Part shown: piece by piece, positions 18,510 through 30,004 of the stretch
How positions within the stretch are numbered: position 1 is the stretch's first letter
How the letters are laid out: every line of letters starts with the position of its first letter
Origin: Spirogloea muscicola
Lineage: Eukaryota > Streptophyta > Zygnematophyceae > Spirogloeales > Spirogloeaceae
Assembly (NCBI GenBank): GCA_009602725.1
Contig: WELB01000005.1
Span: 683,952-729,822, forward strand
Reading direction: 5' to 3'
DNA length: 45,871 nt
Notes under the pieces: model-generated
The model's database searches: none
What the model was told of the DNA's origin: nothing
What the model saw: only the letters and a program-made list of their open reading frames with translations
Position numbers and translations under genes: made by a program

Positions 18510-21012
18510 GGGCGCACGCTGGACGCGGCGCGCTTCCTGCGGCGCGCCGGCAGCTCGCGGCTGCTGCGCGAGCAGTCGGTGCTGGTGCGCGAGACGGCGG
18601 CGGAGCACCTGGAGGAGCGGCAGAGCGACTGGGCCTACTCCCGCCCCGTCGTCGTCCTGGACCTCGTCTGGAACTTCGCCTTCGTGGTCGTCGCCTTTGT
18701 CGTGCTGGCCCTCAGCAAGGCGGAGCGCCCGCCCACGCCGCTGCGCGTCTGGATCGTCGGCTACGCCGTCCAGTGCCAGCTGCACATGGTCTGCGTCTGG
18801 TTCGAGTACCAGGTGAGCGGCGCCCCAACCCCCCCCCCCCTTCTGTCGTAGCCAACGGTCTTCAGCTTGTGAAGCCGCTTTCCTCTTCTACATCTTTCCA
18901 AACGCAGCGCCTGAGAAGGCCAACGACGCTTGCGCCTGAGAAGGCCAACGACGCTTGGGGCCTGGCTCCATGCGCTGTTTGATTTCTGCCTTCGTCATTA
19001 GTCGCTTGTATTGATTCGGGTGCTGCATCGATGAGTGATGAGAGCTTGGTGTGTCTCCTTGTTATTTGTTGGGAAGGATGCTGCGGTTTACTCTGTGTAG
19101 CAGTTGCCCAAGATTGTAGTACTTGCCATGCTGACAAGCCTATGGGCTCTTGTGGGGCTGCAGAGGAGACTGCAAGCAGCTGCAGCGGCAGCTTTGAGTG
19201 AGAGCCCAAGCTCATCAGCACGAAGAAGCCAGCTGCCGACCTCGGGGCCTGCAAGAGGGGAGCTCTCTTCTTCTGGGGAACGGCTGAGCTTGACTAGCGA
19301 GCGTGACCATGGGAGCCAAGGGGACCGGGACTTGGAGGCTGCAGATTTAGACGAGAGTGGAGAGTCTGAGGACGGCCAGAATGAAGAAGCCGCAGAAGCT
19401 ACTAGGTGCGGAGCCTGGCTAAGGAGGGTAGTGCTTCGAGGTTATTGACATTTGCATGTCATAAGCAGCACTTGTTACTTATTTGTGCCGAGTGTGCCAA
19501 AAGCGCCTCTCTCCTCTTCAATTTGTAGGAAGTTGCCTGACTTCTGTACTGTTGTTCTTTGCAGTCTTGCCAAGCGACTTGAGTCTGCAAACACCATGTT
19601 CTCTTTTGTGTGGTGGATAGTGGGCTCTTGCTGGATCACAGCCGGCGGCTCCGCTGTCACCCAGGACTCGCCCATGCTTTATTGGTGAGTGTCTATCTCA
19701 GTTTGCACTTGGATATAACTTGCTTATCTTACCCAAGATTGTCCAGGGCACATGCAGCCCTCCTATGCAGTACAGTCATAGTGGGCCAGTGACCTGCAGT
19801 GTTTCATTTGTGCTTACTTCATGTGGACCTCATCTAGTCCCACTTTATCTCGCTTCATGTTCTTTTGCTCTGGACGGGAAGGCATACGAGATAAAACAAA
19901 GTATGTGCTCAACATTTTCTGCAATTTAGATAGCTTGTGGATTGAGGGTTCAGGGTGTATGAGTTACGGGTTTAGGGTGAGCATTGCTACACTTTGTTGT
20001 GTCTAGGTCTTAGCTAGTCTGTTAGTAAGGCATGAGTACTGCCACCTCACATCTTGGCCCTTGTCCTGGTTCGCAGGCTCTGCGTGGTGTTCCTGGCATT
20101 TGATGTCTTCTTCGTCGTGTTCTGCATGGCCTTGGCCTGCGTGATTGGCATTGCTGTCTGCTGCTGCTTGCCCTGCATCATCGCTTTCCTGTACGCGGTT
20201 GCGGACTCGGTGCGTATGTGCCCCACGCTCCCACTTTGACGAGTACAGGAAGTTGTCTGTGGTTGCTGGGCTTGGTGAATACTACTGTTACTGCTGCCAC
20301 CCTGTCCCGAGCCCCCATTGAGCAGCTTCTGAGCTAACAACAACTCTTTCTGTCGTGGTGCAGGAAGGAGCGTCTGAAGATGTCATCAGTGCACTTCCCA
20401 AATATGTGTTTAGGAGGTTGCAGTCTCCAAGTGCAGACAAGGAAAAGGCTGCTCAGGCTGGAGGAATCCTTAGCCTTGTGAAAGACGAGAACACTACAAC
20501 AGAGGAGCGAACTATGTCTGCAGAAAATGCTGTAAGTATTTGTCCCATGCCTTGTTCTTGTGAATACTTCACCGCAACAACTATACACTCCCCCTGGTCA
20601 ACATATTCTGGCCTTCTTCGTGAACCTTGTTAACCTTCACATGGCAGAGAGTGCTCCTTGAGTCCTCTCTGACACTCTATTCCTTGCTGACTATCACATT
20701 GTGCACTGTCAAGTCACTGTCAAGGAAGAACCCTCTAGTCTGATAGTGGACCATGTCGTCGTCCTCACTGGTGGAACACACCCTTGAATTCTGCAGGAAT
20801 GCTGCATTTGCCTCTCTCAATATGAGGACGGGGCAGAGCTGCGAGAACTACCTTGCTCGCATTACTTCCACTGCATCTGCATTGACAAGTGGCTGCGCAT
20901 GAATGCAACTTGCCCGCTCTGCAAGTTCAATGTTGTTCACGACAGTGCTGGCCCTTCTCCTGATGTAGTTGAGGAACCTCCGGCAGCAGCTGCAGGTTCC
21001 GACAATGTCTGA
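18510..21012 (+). CDS. Membrane RING-H2 protein, probable E3 ubiquitin ligase (5' incomplete)
   Basis: Six phase-consistent exons: 18510-18812 (5' incomplete), 19164-19405, 19565-19684, 20077-20209, 20364-20531, 20797-21012 (393 aa visible). It opens with AARFLRRAG and [20 protein letters not shown], then hydrophobic segments ([88 protein letters not shown]). A Ser/Glu-rich loop lies between the second and third. The C-terminal RING-H2 reads CCICL ... [15 protein letters not shown] ... CPLC (C-x2-C, C-x-H-x2-H-x2-C, C-x2-C). The same layout is known in Arabidopsis membrane RING proteins of the At1g12760/At4g11680 type. It should transfer ubiquitin at an internal membrane; the substrate is unknown. 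The start codon lies in or before the T-run and N. All five introns are GT-AG. Confidence 0.88.
19945..19982 (+). repeat. Degenerate telomere-like motif in an intron
   Basis: GGGTTCAGGG and GGGTTTAGGG occur within intron 3 of the RING gene. They resemble the plant telomere unit TTTAGGG, with too few units to be a true interstitial telomere. Confidence 0.35.
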
Positions 21013-21540
21013 GATCCTTTCAAGCCAAGTTGACACGACCTGTTGACCATTTCTGCCGTCTCGTCTGCCCCTGCTTGTGCTTGCTTGTCAAAGTATATTG
21101 TTGACCACCCTGAGCGTCCTCTATTATTTCATCTTCATGTGCCATGTCGAGATTTGAGGCCATGCTAGATTGTCCTGGTCAGTCATCAGCACTTACTGTA
21201 CCATGGACCCCTTCAAAGAGCTAGTTCCATGACTGTAGCTGCAACTCGTATTGCAGAGACTTCTCGGCAGAGTTGTGTTGAGATGATTGCACTAGCATAG
21301 GCCCTTGGTGCTCCCTGCTACAAAGACTATGCCCAACACTCGTTGTGCCCAGCGTGTGTGCCGCTCTTGCTGTCTATCTCACGGTGTACAAGATTTCAAC
21401 CATGTGAAATCGTCACACATTGTGTCCTGTAAAAGGCCAGTCACAGTCGCACGACGCTGGCCTCGAGTGTGCTGACAATCAAGTGTGCAGCGAGGATCCA
21501 GGAGCCTCCTTGGTACCCTTTTCTGAGCAAATCAGAGGGA
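21013..21540. other. 3' flank of RING gene, nothing recognised
   Basis: No open frame with motifs and no repeat shared with the rest of the window. It presumably contains the 3' UTR of the RING gene. Confidence 0.4.
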
Positions 21541-21544
21541 CTAA

Positions 21545-21880
21545 GTAGGAAAAGCAGGACTGTGGCTGAGACACACAAGCAGCTGCTAGGCCACCACCAG
21601 GTAGAGCACGGCCAGCACGCAGATGCAAGGCGTGGGCCATGGACCCCTGGAGTGATATGGACAGGCGCATGCGAAACACCTGCGCTAGCGAGCTAGCGGC
21701 ATTGGTGTCGGCCTGCTCGCCGCGAAACTGCGGGACACAGCGCGTCGCGCAAGCCGGGCCAACAGAGGTCAAGCAACTGAGACCCGAGAAACCCGTGCAC
21801 ATCCAAGGCCAGTGGGGCGACAGGGGGTATTGAGCACCCAGTGGCCACTTGACTCGCTATGTGCTTTGAGGCTTTTCTGG
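21545..21880 (-). pseudogene. RLE retroelement ORF tail fragment
   Basis: The - strand reads LALDVHGFLGSQLLDLCWPGL, then (with frame damage) SLAQVFRMRLSISLQGSMAH and ALHLRAGRAL. This is the same order as the end of the 477-1352 ORF. It is truncated on both sides. Confidence 0.65.
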
Positions 21881-21955
21881 CCCCTTCCGAACTCGGCATA
21901 TTCTATTTCGTCGGCTGGCCAATCACAGCCATCGCCCTGAACTGGCAGGGTCGTT
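21822..21955 (+). repeat. Retroelement 3' UTR, subfamily B (copy 2)
   Basis: TATTGAGCACCCAGTGGCCA followed by CACTTGACTCGC and GGCTGGCCAATCACAGCC. Same block as 10897-11045. It abuts the inverted ORF tail at 21545-21880. Confidence 0.75.
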
Positions 21956-22050
21956 CTCCCGTTTGATATCAGCGGCGCAGTCTGTCTTCCTTTGCCCCCA
22001 ATGCAACCTCGCCCGATAGTCCCCCTGCGCCTGCGCGCCTGCAGCCCGCC

Positions 22051-25000
22051 ATGGCGGCGCGCGGCGCGTGGCTGCTCGCGCGCGCCNCACCGCCGCCGCC
22101 GCCGCCGTCGCCGCCTCGGCGCTGCTCACAGGTCCGCCCCTCGTCCGTGCCCGCTGCGGCCTCCCTGCTGCCGGCATACCCTGCTGCGCAGTCCATGTCA
22201 GAGGGCTGTGCTGATGCCGGCTGCGGAGGCGGCAGCAGCAGCCGACGCTGCCAGCCGAGGCAACAGCTGCCCCTCCTTGGTCTCGCGCTTCCATCTCTCA
22301 ACGCTGACTCCCCTGCGAAAGCCCCTTGTAGTGTGACACACGCGGCCATTTGGCAAATTCACATGAAGATGGATTGGCGTGGCTTCCGCGTCGGTGAGCT
22401 CGTCAGATAGAGCCATCTGTAGCCCCTTCACTGTAGTCGCACGCGCTCGCGTAGCTTAGCATTGAGTCGCTGGCCCTGATTTGCCCCATCCACGGAACTA
22501 CCATGGGCTTTAAGACACCAGGAGACAGGAAGTGGCTGGACATAAATTGGTCAACGTCGTCGCCCTGCATACTGACGTTGTCCACTTGATAGCAATTGCT
22601 GCTCGCAATGGCTACTCCATTCACATTCTCTTTGCCAGTACCTTGGCAGCTGTGTGTCTATAGTGAGCCGAGAGCCTGCATTCATATGGACGCCCTCTGT
22701 TTCTGCGGCAAAGGCTTTGACGCATCTAAGTCCAACGCCTTTGCCTGCTTGGCATCCGTACTGATATTTTGGCTCGTGAAGGGGGCTATTTGAGGTTCAA
22801 CCCAGGGCTAAGTTGCTCAAAGAAGCACACGGTCCGACACGAACTGACCACGCTGCCGTCTAAGAAGGTCATTCATATGGTCAATCACTGCAAGTAATCT
22901 GTCGGGCCGGTAACGGTGTTCTGAGGAGGGGTTTGGTTGATGACCACAATTGCAGGCGGCCACAAGCACCCTCCGCCGCGCGTGTTGATTGTGCTAGCAG
23001 AGGAGTTGCCGCCGCGCCATACACAGCTGGATGCTCTCCGCGGCAGCAGGTACTATCTCAGCTCCCCGCAGAGGTTGCCAATTGCCTACTAAGGTTCTGC
23101 ACAGCAATGCAGAGCTTGGCTTTGCCCCTAAATGACACAGTGAGCAGTAGATCCTGATTTCGGTCTTTTGAAGTTCGAGTCTTTGAGTCTACAGTCTGAA
23201 GCTTAGAGGACCAATGCAATGCAGTGGTGCATTTCACGATGACTCTTAAAGTCAGAAAGGGCCGCTGAGGAGCCTGGATTAGGGCAGCCAAGCGATTGAT
23301 TGCAGTATTTCAATAAGCAAGGCGCTCCATCTTACCTCGCAGAACCAGAGGGAGTTCGTCTCCATCTGATCTACTGAAATCTCAGTGGCCTGTTGTCTGA
23401 GAGCAGCCAGGTGCGTCCCTTCGATGTCGTTGTCATTGGGGGAGGTGCCACCGGCAGTGGCGTGGCTGTGGATGCTGCAACCAGGTCAGGCCCCACTGTT
23501 CGTATGACATATACCAGAGCTGGATCTTACATGGCTACTTGCTTCTGCAGCTTCATGTGGGAAGAGGTGGTGTGCACGTTGTGCTCCGAGCTTGGTAGGA
23601 GCTCGCACAAATACATGCAGTCGAGAGTGTGGTGTTCCCGAGTACTTCTTGCCTGAGTACTGGCCTGAGGTCGCTGAGAGGTCAAAGCTGGGGTTCTGGA
23701 AAGGCTGTGATAGACTTCTGCTATGCTTGCTACTGCACTTACGAGCGAGCTGCAGGGGCCTTCATGTGGCTCTGGTGGAGCGTGAGGACTTTGGAGCGGG
23801 GACTTCCTCGCGTAGTACCAAGCTCGTCCATGGAGGTTGTCACTCATGAGCAGACTTAGCAGGAGCTAAGGTCATGCAGTACTTTAACTTATGTCGACCT
23901 CGTCGATGAGTAAAATGTCAAAATATGTTGCTCATAAATAGTCGTGTCCATCAGGGGTCAGGTACCTAGAGAAAGCGTTCTTCCAGCTGGACTTGGGCCA
24001 GTTGAAGCTCGTCTACCACGCGCTTGCTGAGCGGGCAAATATACTGAGGAACGCTCCCCACCTGACCTCAGCTCTGCCTACAATGACGCCCTGCTACTCC
24101 TGGTGGCAGGTGCCCTACTATTGGGCGGGTCTCAAGGTATAAGCTCACATTCATGCTCTACACGTAGACATAGGTCGCAGTACTTGCAATTGCTTTGGCT
24201 GCTGAGCTTCACTTTAAGCTTCATTGAATGTAGATCTTACTTCAACTTTTACATTGTCAAAATTTATATATGTAATGCACGTAGGTAGCTGAGGCATGAA
24301 TAAGGTGTACCGAGTTCTCAGGCACATGTGAGATCCTTCAGAGTCAACTTACTTTTCTAGGGGATACAGGCGTATGACCTGGTGGCAGGGCAGAAGATGC
24401 TGCACCTGTCGCGGTTCTGCACAGCCAAGGAGTCGCTTGAGGCGTTCCCCACCCTGGCTCCAGTAGCCTCCGGGGCCAAGTCCCTCAAGGGCACGGTGGT
24501 CTACTATGATGGCCAGATGGATGACTCCAGGCTCAATGTTGCCCTTGCCTGTACGGCTGCTCTTGCAGTACGTATCACTGCCGCCCTTGCTTGCTGGCCT
24601 ACTGGCCAGGCAACATCTCATTCTCAAGTTCTAAGGTGTTGCTGGATGATAAAGTAGCACAGACAAAGTGTCGCTCTCTTGACTCGCCCTTTTAAATTCT
24701 TCACTTGCTTTGGTCCCTTCACTTGCTTTGTAGCATGTCTAGGCCTTCAACCACAGTTTCTGCTGATTATAAGCGGCTTTGAAGGCCAGCCAAGTGTGTA
24801 CTTGACTGAGTGCACAGTGCTTCTGCATCACACCAGTGTAGGTTTGAGCTAGGGAGGGCCGCTCAATACCCTTGTCAGCAGGGTTGGGCAGATAGGGCAA
24901 GAGGGGTAGTGCAAAGGCAGCGCTTGCCAAGTATAAGTAGCAGCAGTAAGCGGCGAAGCAGATTGTTGCTCACACCTGTGTGCTTGTCTCTATACTAGCA

Positions 25001-27002
25001 ATTCATGCACTCAACATTTGCTGCTGGTAGGGTGCAGCGGTACTGAACCATGCGGAGGTTATTGGGCTTCACAAGAATGATATGACTGGCACAGTGAACG
25101 GCGTCCAAGTCCGTGACTGTCTTGGTGGAGGAGTTTTCAGTGTCTATGCCAAGGTTGTCATCAACGCGGCAGGACCCTTTTGTGACAGGTAATTTTTGAC
25201 ACATTTGGCTTGTGCACTCCCACTAAGGCATGTAAGAGTGCTGGACCCTTACAGTCTGTGTTATCAGAGTATCACAGTAAGAGCAAGGCCAATCCCATAA
25301 GGCATGACGTGATGCCACTGACAACCACTTACCTTGATCCTCAAGCTGACCTGTCCGCTTGATGCCAGCGTGCGGCAGATGGCAGACCCCAATGCACCAC
25401 CTATGATTGAGGGCAGCTCAGGAGTACATGTTGTACTGCCAGATTACTACAGCCCTATCAATATGGGCTTGATTGTGCCCAAAACAAAAGATGGGCGAGT
25501 GGTTTTCATGCTTCCATGGCTAGGCAAGACTTTAGCAGGCACCACAGACTCCAGTGCTGCTATCACAATGCGGCCAGAGCCCAAGGAAGATGAGATTGAC
25601 TTCATCCTTGATGCCATAGGTGATTACCTCACAGTGAAGGTAAGACTGCACCTGATCCCTCCTGGTACAGGAGATGTTGGTGTAGGTAACAAACGAACTG
25701 ATGAAGGAGAATGAGTATAACTGTGTATCTGCAGTCAGCAAGCTGCTGCCATAACCTTCTCGGTTTTGTGCTGGACCTTCTTCGTTATCAAAGGACAACG
25801 ATCTCCCCTGTGTGCCTGGCTTCAGGTGAGACGGTCGGACGTGCTGTCTGCATGGAGTGGCATTCGCCCGCTGGCCACTGATCCCAATGTATTAGAGACG
25901 GCCAATATATTGAGGGATCATGTGATAACTGTGGGTGATGACAAACTTGTAACCGTCACAGGCGGCAAGTGGACCACGTATCGCAGGTAAGATCAATGTG
26001 CAATGCTCAGTACCTGACATAACCTGCCCGATGATGCACAGGCTTGGTGTCAAGTGGGTCAATAATCAGCTGCTCTTGTGTCTCCCAGCTACTGATTAAG
26101 TCATCTTGTTGGTCGTTGTCGGGCAGCATGGCTGAAGATGCACTGGATGCAGCCATCAAGGCAGGCCGCTTGGAGCCCTCAAGCCACTGTGTCACAGAGC
26201 ACGTGCCCTTGGTGGGTGCTGAGGACTACACACCGGTGCTCTTCACGCAGCTTACGCAGCAGTATGTACGCATGAAGAGATCCAGGCTATCTAACCGGCT
26301 CGTACCCGGCATCATGGACACTGCCGCTGCCAGTCACCTGGCGCGGGCTTATGGAGATCGAGCACATGTAGTGGCCCGCATTGCCCAGGTTTGAATTGTC
26401 TTACAGCTATTGATCTTGTTGGAGGATTGCTCTCATTGATGTGCTCAGAAGTAGAGCCAGTGAGGTCTTGCTTGAAGCAGCCAATCTTGACGACAAAAGA
26501 GCAACGTTTCTGCTCTCACAGGGTGCTCAAGGTCCAATGATGAGGGACTATTATCAATGACGAGTGTCCTCGTTTCGCTACCAGTCTCTCAGTCTCGATG
26601 ATACAGTGAGTGCTGAAGGTGTAGCCAAGACCTGATTAACAGATATTAAAGTGAGATTCCATGTGTATCTGCTTTTTGCAGAATGAGGGCCTCGGGAAGA
26701 GGCTAGCTCACGGCTACCCTGTCCTTGAGGCTGAGGTAGCATACACGGCAAGGCAGGAGTATTGCGAGACAGCTGTGGATTTTCTAGCGAGAAGGTCTCG
26801 GCTGGCCTTCCTGGACACACATGCAGCTAGCACTGCACTGCCCCGCATTGTTGAGATTCTGGCAGCTGAGCGTCACTGGGGGAGCAGGAGACAGAAGGAA
26901 GAGCTGGCAGAAGGCGCCAAGTTTCTGAGGACATTCAAAGCAGCGGAGAATGCAAACTTTTTGGATGGAAAGCATGGCCTTGGCCATCTCTGGCCTTTAT
27001 GA
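22051..27002 (+). CDS. SDP6: Mitochondrial FAD-dependent glycerol-3-phosphate dehydrogenase
   Basis: Oxidises glycerol-3-phosphate to dihydroxyacetone phosphate on the inner mitochondrial membrane and feeds electrons to ubiquinone. Eleven exons: 22051-22131, 22956-23049, 23386-23484, 23756-23835, 23955-24136, 24361-24567, 25031-25188, 25369-25639, 25826-25986, 26127-26388, 26682-27002 (about 638 aa; SDP6 is about 629). Marks: Ala-rich N-terminal targeting segment; [14 protein letters not shown] motif [12 protein letters not shown] near residue 75; [91 protein letters not shown]-terminal [20 protein letters not shown]. Exon 1 has an N at 22087 and leaves the wrong phase as written (81 nt), so the N probably hides a length error. 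The shifted frame (TAAAAA then VAASALLTG) fits. All introns are GT-AG. Confidence 0.93.
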
Positions 27003-27408
27003 TCTGTAGCATAATTGTTCATGCAGTGGAGCACTCTCAGCGGTGTGTCCTCTTGCAGAAGACCAGGGGTATGTATACAACTGCCAGATGGCACCCGTTG
27101 ACTCCAGATAGGATTACACCTGCTGGCTGACTTCGAGCAGAGGTAGAGAATGAAGGAATAAGCATCCAATCTGGATGCGTCTGTGCAGATTGACATGCTG
27201 GGGCCGCTATCTATGACATTTCTGGACCTACACAATCAGTCGCTGATCTACATACATGTAGCCGTATGCTTGAGGACGTCTGTAGGACTGGCTGTCGCCC
27301 AGAGGCAGGAGGAGCAACATGAACAGGAGCAAGAGCTCATCAACTAAATTACTGCTCAACCTCTACCTAGTGTGCAATCCTGACAGATGTAAGCAAAGAC
27401 TAGCGGAG
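27003..27408. other. Intergenic 3' region between convergent genes
   Basis: 406 bp between the stops of FAD-GPDH (+) and the Tim17-like gene (-). It should contain both 3' UTRs. No open frame or repeat worth naming. Confidence 0.5.
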
Positions 27409-28625
27409 TCACGTAGCTCTGCTGCGTCCACTGCCTGAAACCTCCAAGAGGCCTCGACTTTGCACAGCCAGCTGCCTCCTTTGGATGTCCTCCTTGAGTT
27501 CCTCCTGCCGCCTCCTGGTCTGCTCCTCGTCAAAAATCTTTACCGGCAGCCAGTCAGGCCACCTCCACGTGTTGCCCTCGTGTGAATGTTGACCAGGGAC
27601 TTCGTCAGACAACATGGCAGTCAGGTGCCGCAGGCGCATCTCCTGAAGCTCTAAGTAGCCCCACTGAGCTCCGGTTCCCACGCCCGCAAACAACAAGGCC
27701 ATAGGCAGCATACGAGCTCGACCACCTGTCATTGACCAAGCCGACAAGAATCGCGCCTCTGTAAGACTGGAGAGCTGAGGGTGCATTGCAGAGAATTTTT
27801 ACATGGTTCCGCGAAGGTACAGCCTGCACTGCAACTCCTGCTCTGCTTTCTCATCATACATTCAGAAGAACACTGACACTTTCTTATATGGAAGGCATAT
27901 CCTCTCTGATGAGTCATCACCACCACCTTATGCAATGAGGCTGCTGCACCATCATGCAAAGAGCTTTGGGGACGTGTCCGCAAGCATCGTGTGCTTGCAG
28001 ACATTGCTTCACCACTAGTACCTTGAATGCCACCAAGGGCTGCTCCGCTGGCAAGACCGGCCAGGAAACTGTCGCCCAAATTGTTGGGCTGAGTAAATCG
28101 CAGTTCCCGTACTACCTCTTGCATGGCTGCATCATCCAGGTTCAACGTTGCTGTGTGTGACGCAAGAATGGCAATGCCACTCGCAACTCTTTCCAGCAGC
28201 CACAGCGTGTCACGGTGGGCAGGCAGCAGCTGGCACCAATGCCTAAAGTGGCACAAGAGGAAGCCTGTGCCAGCAGAGAGCTCCTAAGTAGTAACACCAA
28301 CAAGACTTGCTTACCAGAAAACATGGCCGTGGCAATGACGAAGTTTGAGGCGACGGCAGCAGTTGCAGGCGCCAGAGCCCTTCCGTGAAGTGCGCCGCCC
28401 ACGAGGCCACAGCCCAGCCCCGCAACAGCTGCGACAAGCAAAGCCATGCCCGCGAATGGACGAGCACACCGTGCTGTGGGCCCATGGCAGCGAAGCCGCA
28501 CCTCTGGCTGCACATGGCGAAGCAGGGCCAAGAGGGGGCTCACCGCCGGCAACGGTGCGGCCGAGGATGCGGGCCTGCCAGCCCGCGCTGCCGTCGTAGT
28601 CAGCCGGCCGCCGGTGTGCCGCCAT
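27409..28625 (-). CDS. Tim17/Tim22/Tim23-like (PRAT) membrane protein
   Basis: Probable small polytopic protein of a mitochondrial or plastid membrane. Exons on the - strand: 28625-28544, 28473-28315, exon 3, 27758-27409. Exon 3 ends at 28022 and can begin at 28150 or 28264; both keep phase and give 239 or 277 aa. The start MAAHRRPADYDG precedes GMALLVAAVAGLGCGLVGG and ASNFVIATAMF, Gly-rich membrane helices. NLGDSFLAGLASGAALGG contains D-x6-S-G-x3-G, the second half of the PRAT signature of Tim17/22/23 proteins; the expected Arg before the Asp is missing. The C-terminal exon adds a hydrophobic MLPMALLFAGVGTGAQWGY and a charged tail (WRWPDWLPVKIFDEEQTRRR). The shorter form, without the Cys/Trp-rich FLLCHFRHWC stretch, looks more family-like. 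Import role is inference. Confidence 0.65.
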
Positions 28626-28849
28626 GCCCAGCTCAGGCTCGGCGGCAGGGCAGGGCTGTGGCCCCGGCGTTGCCGCGGGATGGCGGCAGTAGGGGGAAGG
28701 GGTGTCACAGGCAAGCAGCACTACGACATCAGTGCTGCTTGCACCAAGGGCGGCGGATGTCGTCGCAGCGCCACCCGCCGCCGCCGGGGGCCGGCTTCTG
28801 TTGCTGGTGCTGTTGCTGTTGCTGTAAGAAAAGTGGCAGTGTGGCACAA

Positions 28850-28950
28850 CAGCCAGCCCGAAAAGTGAGGTCGAGAAGAAAGAAGAAAGTGCTCGCCCAT
28901 CGAAGAGGGGCTGGCAAAGTCAGCCCAAAAAGAATGAATGAACAGTGGAA
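28850..28950 (-). mobile_element. Retroelement 3' UTR fragments
   Basis: Two inverted hairpin copies (about 28852-28862 and 28907-28925) with TCGCCCATCGAAGAGGGG, the subfamily also seen at 1530-1580 (+) and 17277-17345 (-). Confidence 0.6.
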
Positions 28951-28969
28951 GTGACCTCTTCCAAAGGGC

Positions 28970-29960
28970 AAGGAAGATTTCGTATATTTGAAACAAACTA
29001 AGGCCAAATGGCCAAGTACAAAGGCAAGCACATCTTAAGACCTACATAACCTACAAAAGATTGACCCGCTCAGTAACCACAGGTCAAAACATGAAGGTCG
29101 CTAACCGATGCCTGAATACTAGATGGCAGATACGAAAGAAAAGCGCGCCCATAGAAAAGAGGGGCAGATACGAAGCCCTTCTGCCACCAACTAGAGCTCG
29201 CCCAGCTTTCTGGTGCAAAGCATTAGCCTGAGCACTCTGCAAACAGGCTGAAACTCGGCGTCGCAAGAACGACAGATATGCTGGCAAGCCCATCTCAGCC
29301 GGGAACACATCTGCATGTCGTGTGTAGCCTAGATTAAGAAGAAGTGGCTCTCCCAATGGGGCCAAGGGCAGTCGCTGCTTAGCTCGTAGTTTGGCCCCTT
29401 CGAACTTTGTCAATTCTTTTCGGGCTGGCTTCTCACAGCCCTTGCCCCCATTGGGAGAGCCACTTCTTCAAGGGCTGTGAGAAGCCAGCCCGACAAGAAT
29501 TGACAAGGTTCGAAGGGGCCAAACTACGAGCTATGCAGCGACTGCGGGGCCTGAAGAGGCTATGGCAGAACGGGGGAGGATGGACCACTCAGTAGTTACG
29601 AGTGAGGAGCCTCACATCCGACAGACTAGCTGCCGGAAAATAGATTGGCTATGTTTTGAAGGAGAGTAAGGAAACGAGGAGCTAAGCTGCCAAAGATGTC
29701 GATTGCCGCTGGCAAGAGCTGATCACATCGGGGGTAATCGGAGTAGTGTTGCAACTTTCTCTGTTCAGCACTGCCCACGCTTCTTCCACTGCGTGGCCAG
29801 CGATGTGTGTCAATGCTGGACCTTTATAGGCCTCCGTGACCACAACAGCGACCAAAGCCCGTGGTCCTCCGCCAGGTTGCACGCCCACAATGTCAAGTGT
29901 GCGGCGATGATGACGTCCCTGGGCATCCGTGGTGATAGGCATGATGTTGTTCAAAGGGGG
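28970..29960 (-). mobile_element. Second RLE retroelement subfamily, split by a nested insertion
   Basis: The - strand reads TLDIVGVQPGGGPRALVAVV then VTEAYKGPALTHIAGHAVEE (29954-29650). This is a PD-(D/E)XK-like RLE core in which LDIVG and AVVVTEA replace ADLV and ADVVTTD. The frame is interrupted at 29336-29640 by another element. It resumes at 29335-29000 (RHADVFPAEMGLPAYLSFLR, SACLQSAQANALHQKAGRAL). A second, uninterrupted copy lies at 30005-30530, which allows the empty site to be aligned. Confidence 0.65.
29336..29640 (-). mobile_element. 305-bp fold-back retroelement copy with 6-bp target duplication
   Basis: Flanked by TAGATT on both sides (29330-29335 and 29641-29646). On the - strand it begins in the last codons of the RLE ORF (SDVRLLTRNY then stop) and runs through the 3' UTR. 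It then turns into an inverted copy of about 95 bp of the same UTR and ends with GGGAGAGCCACTTCTTCTT. The two UTR arms (about 29371-29466 and 29468-29555) are inverted copies. The related copy at 30295-30325 reads straight through the insertion point (CCTAGACTTGCAATGTT against CCTAGATTGGCTATGTT with the insert removed). Confidence 0.8.
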
Positions 29961-30004
29961 CGGGGGGTGTGAAAGATGTAAACTTCATCCCAAGGGAATG
30001 GAGT

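Noticed and set aside
18252-18851. Long + strand ORF with a poly-Phe run
   Set aside because: The Phe run is the T homopolymer read as codons. Only the part after 18510 is real coding sequence of the RING gene.
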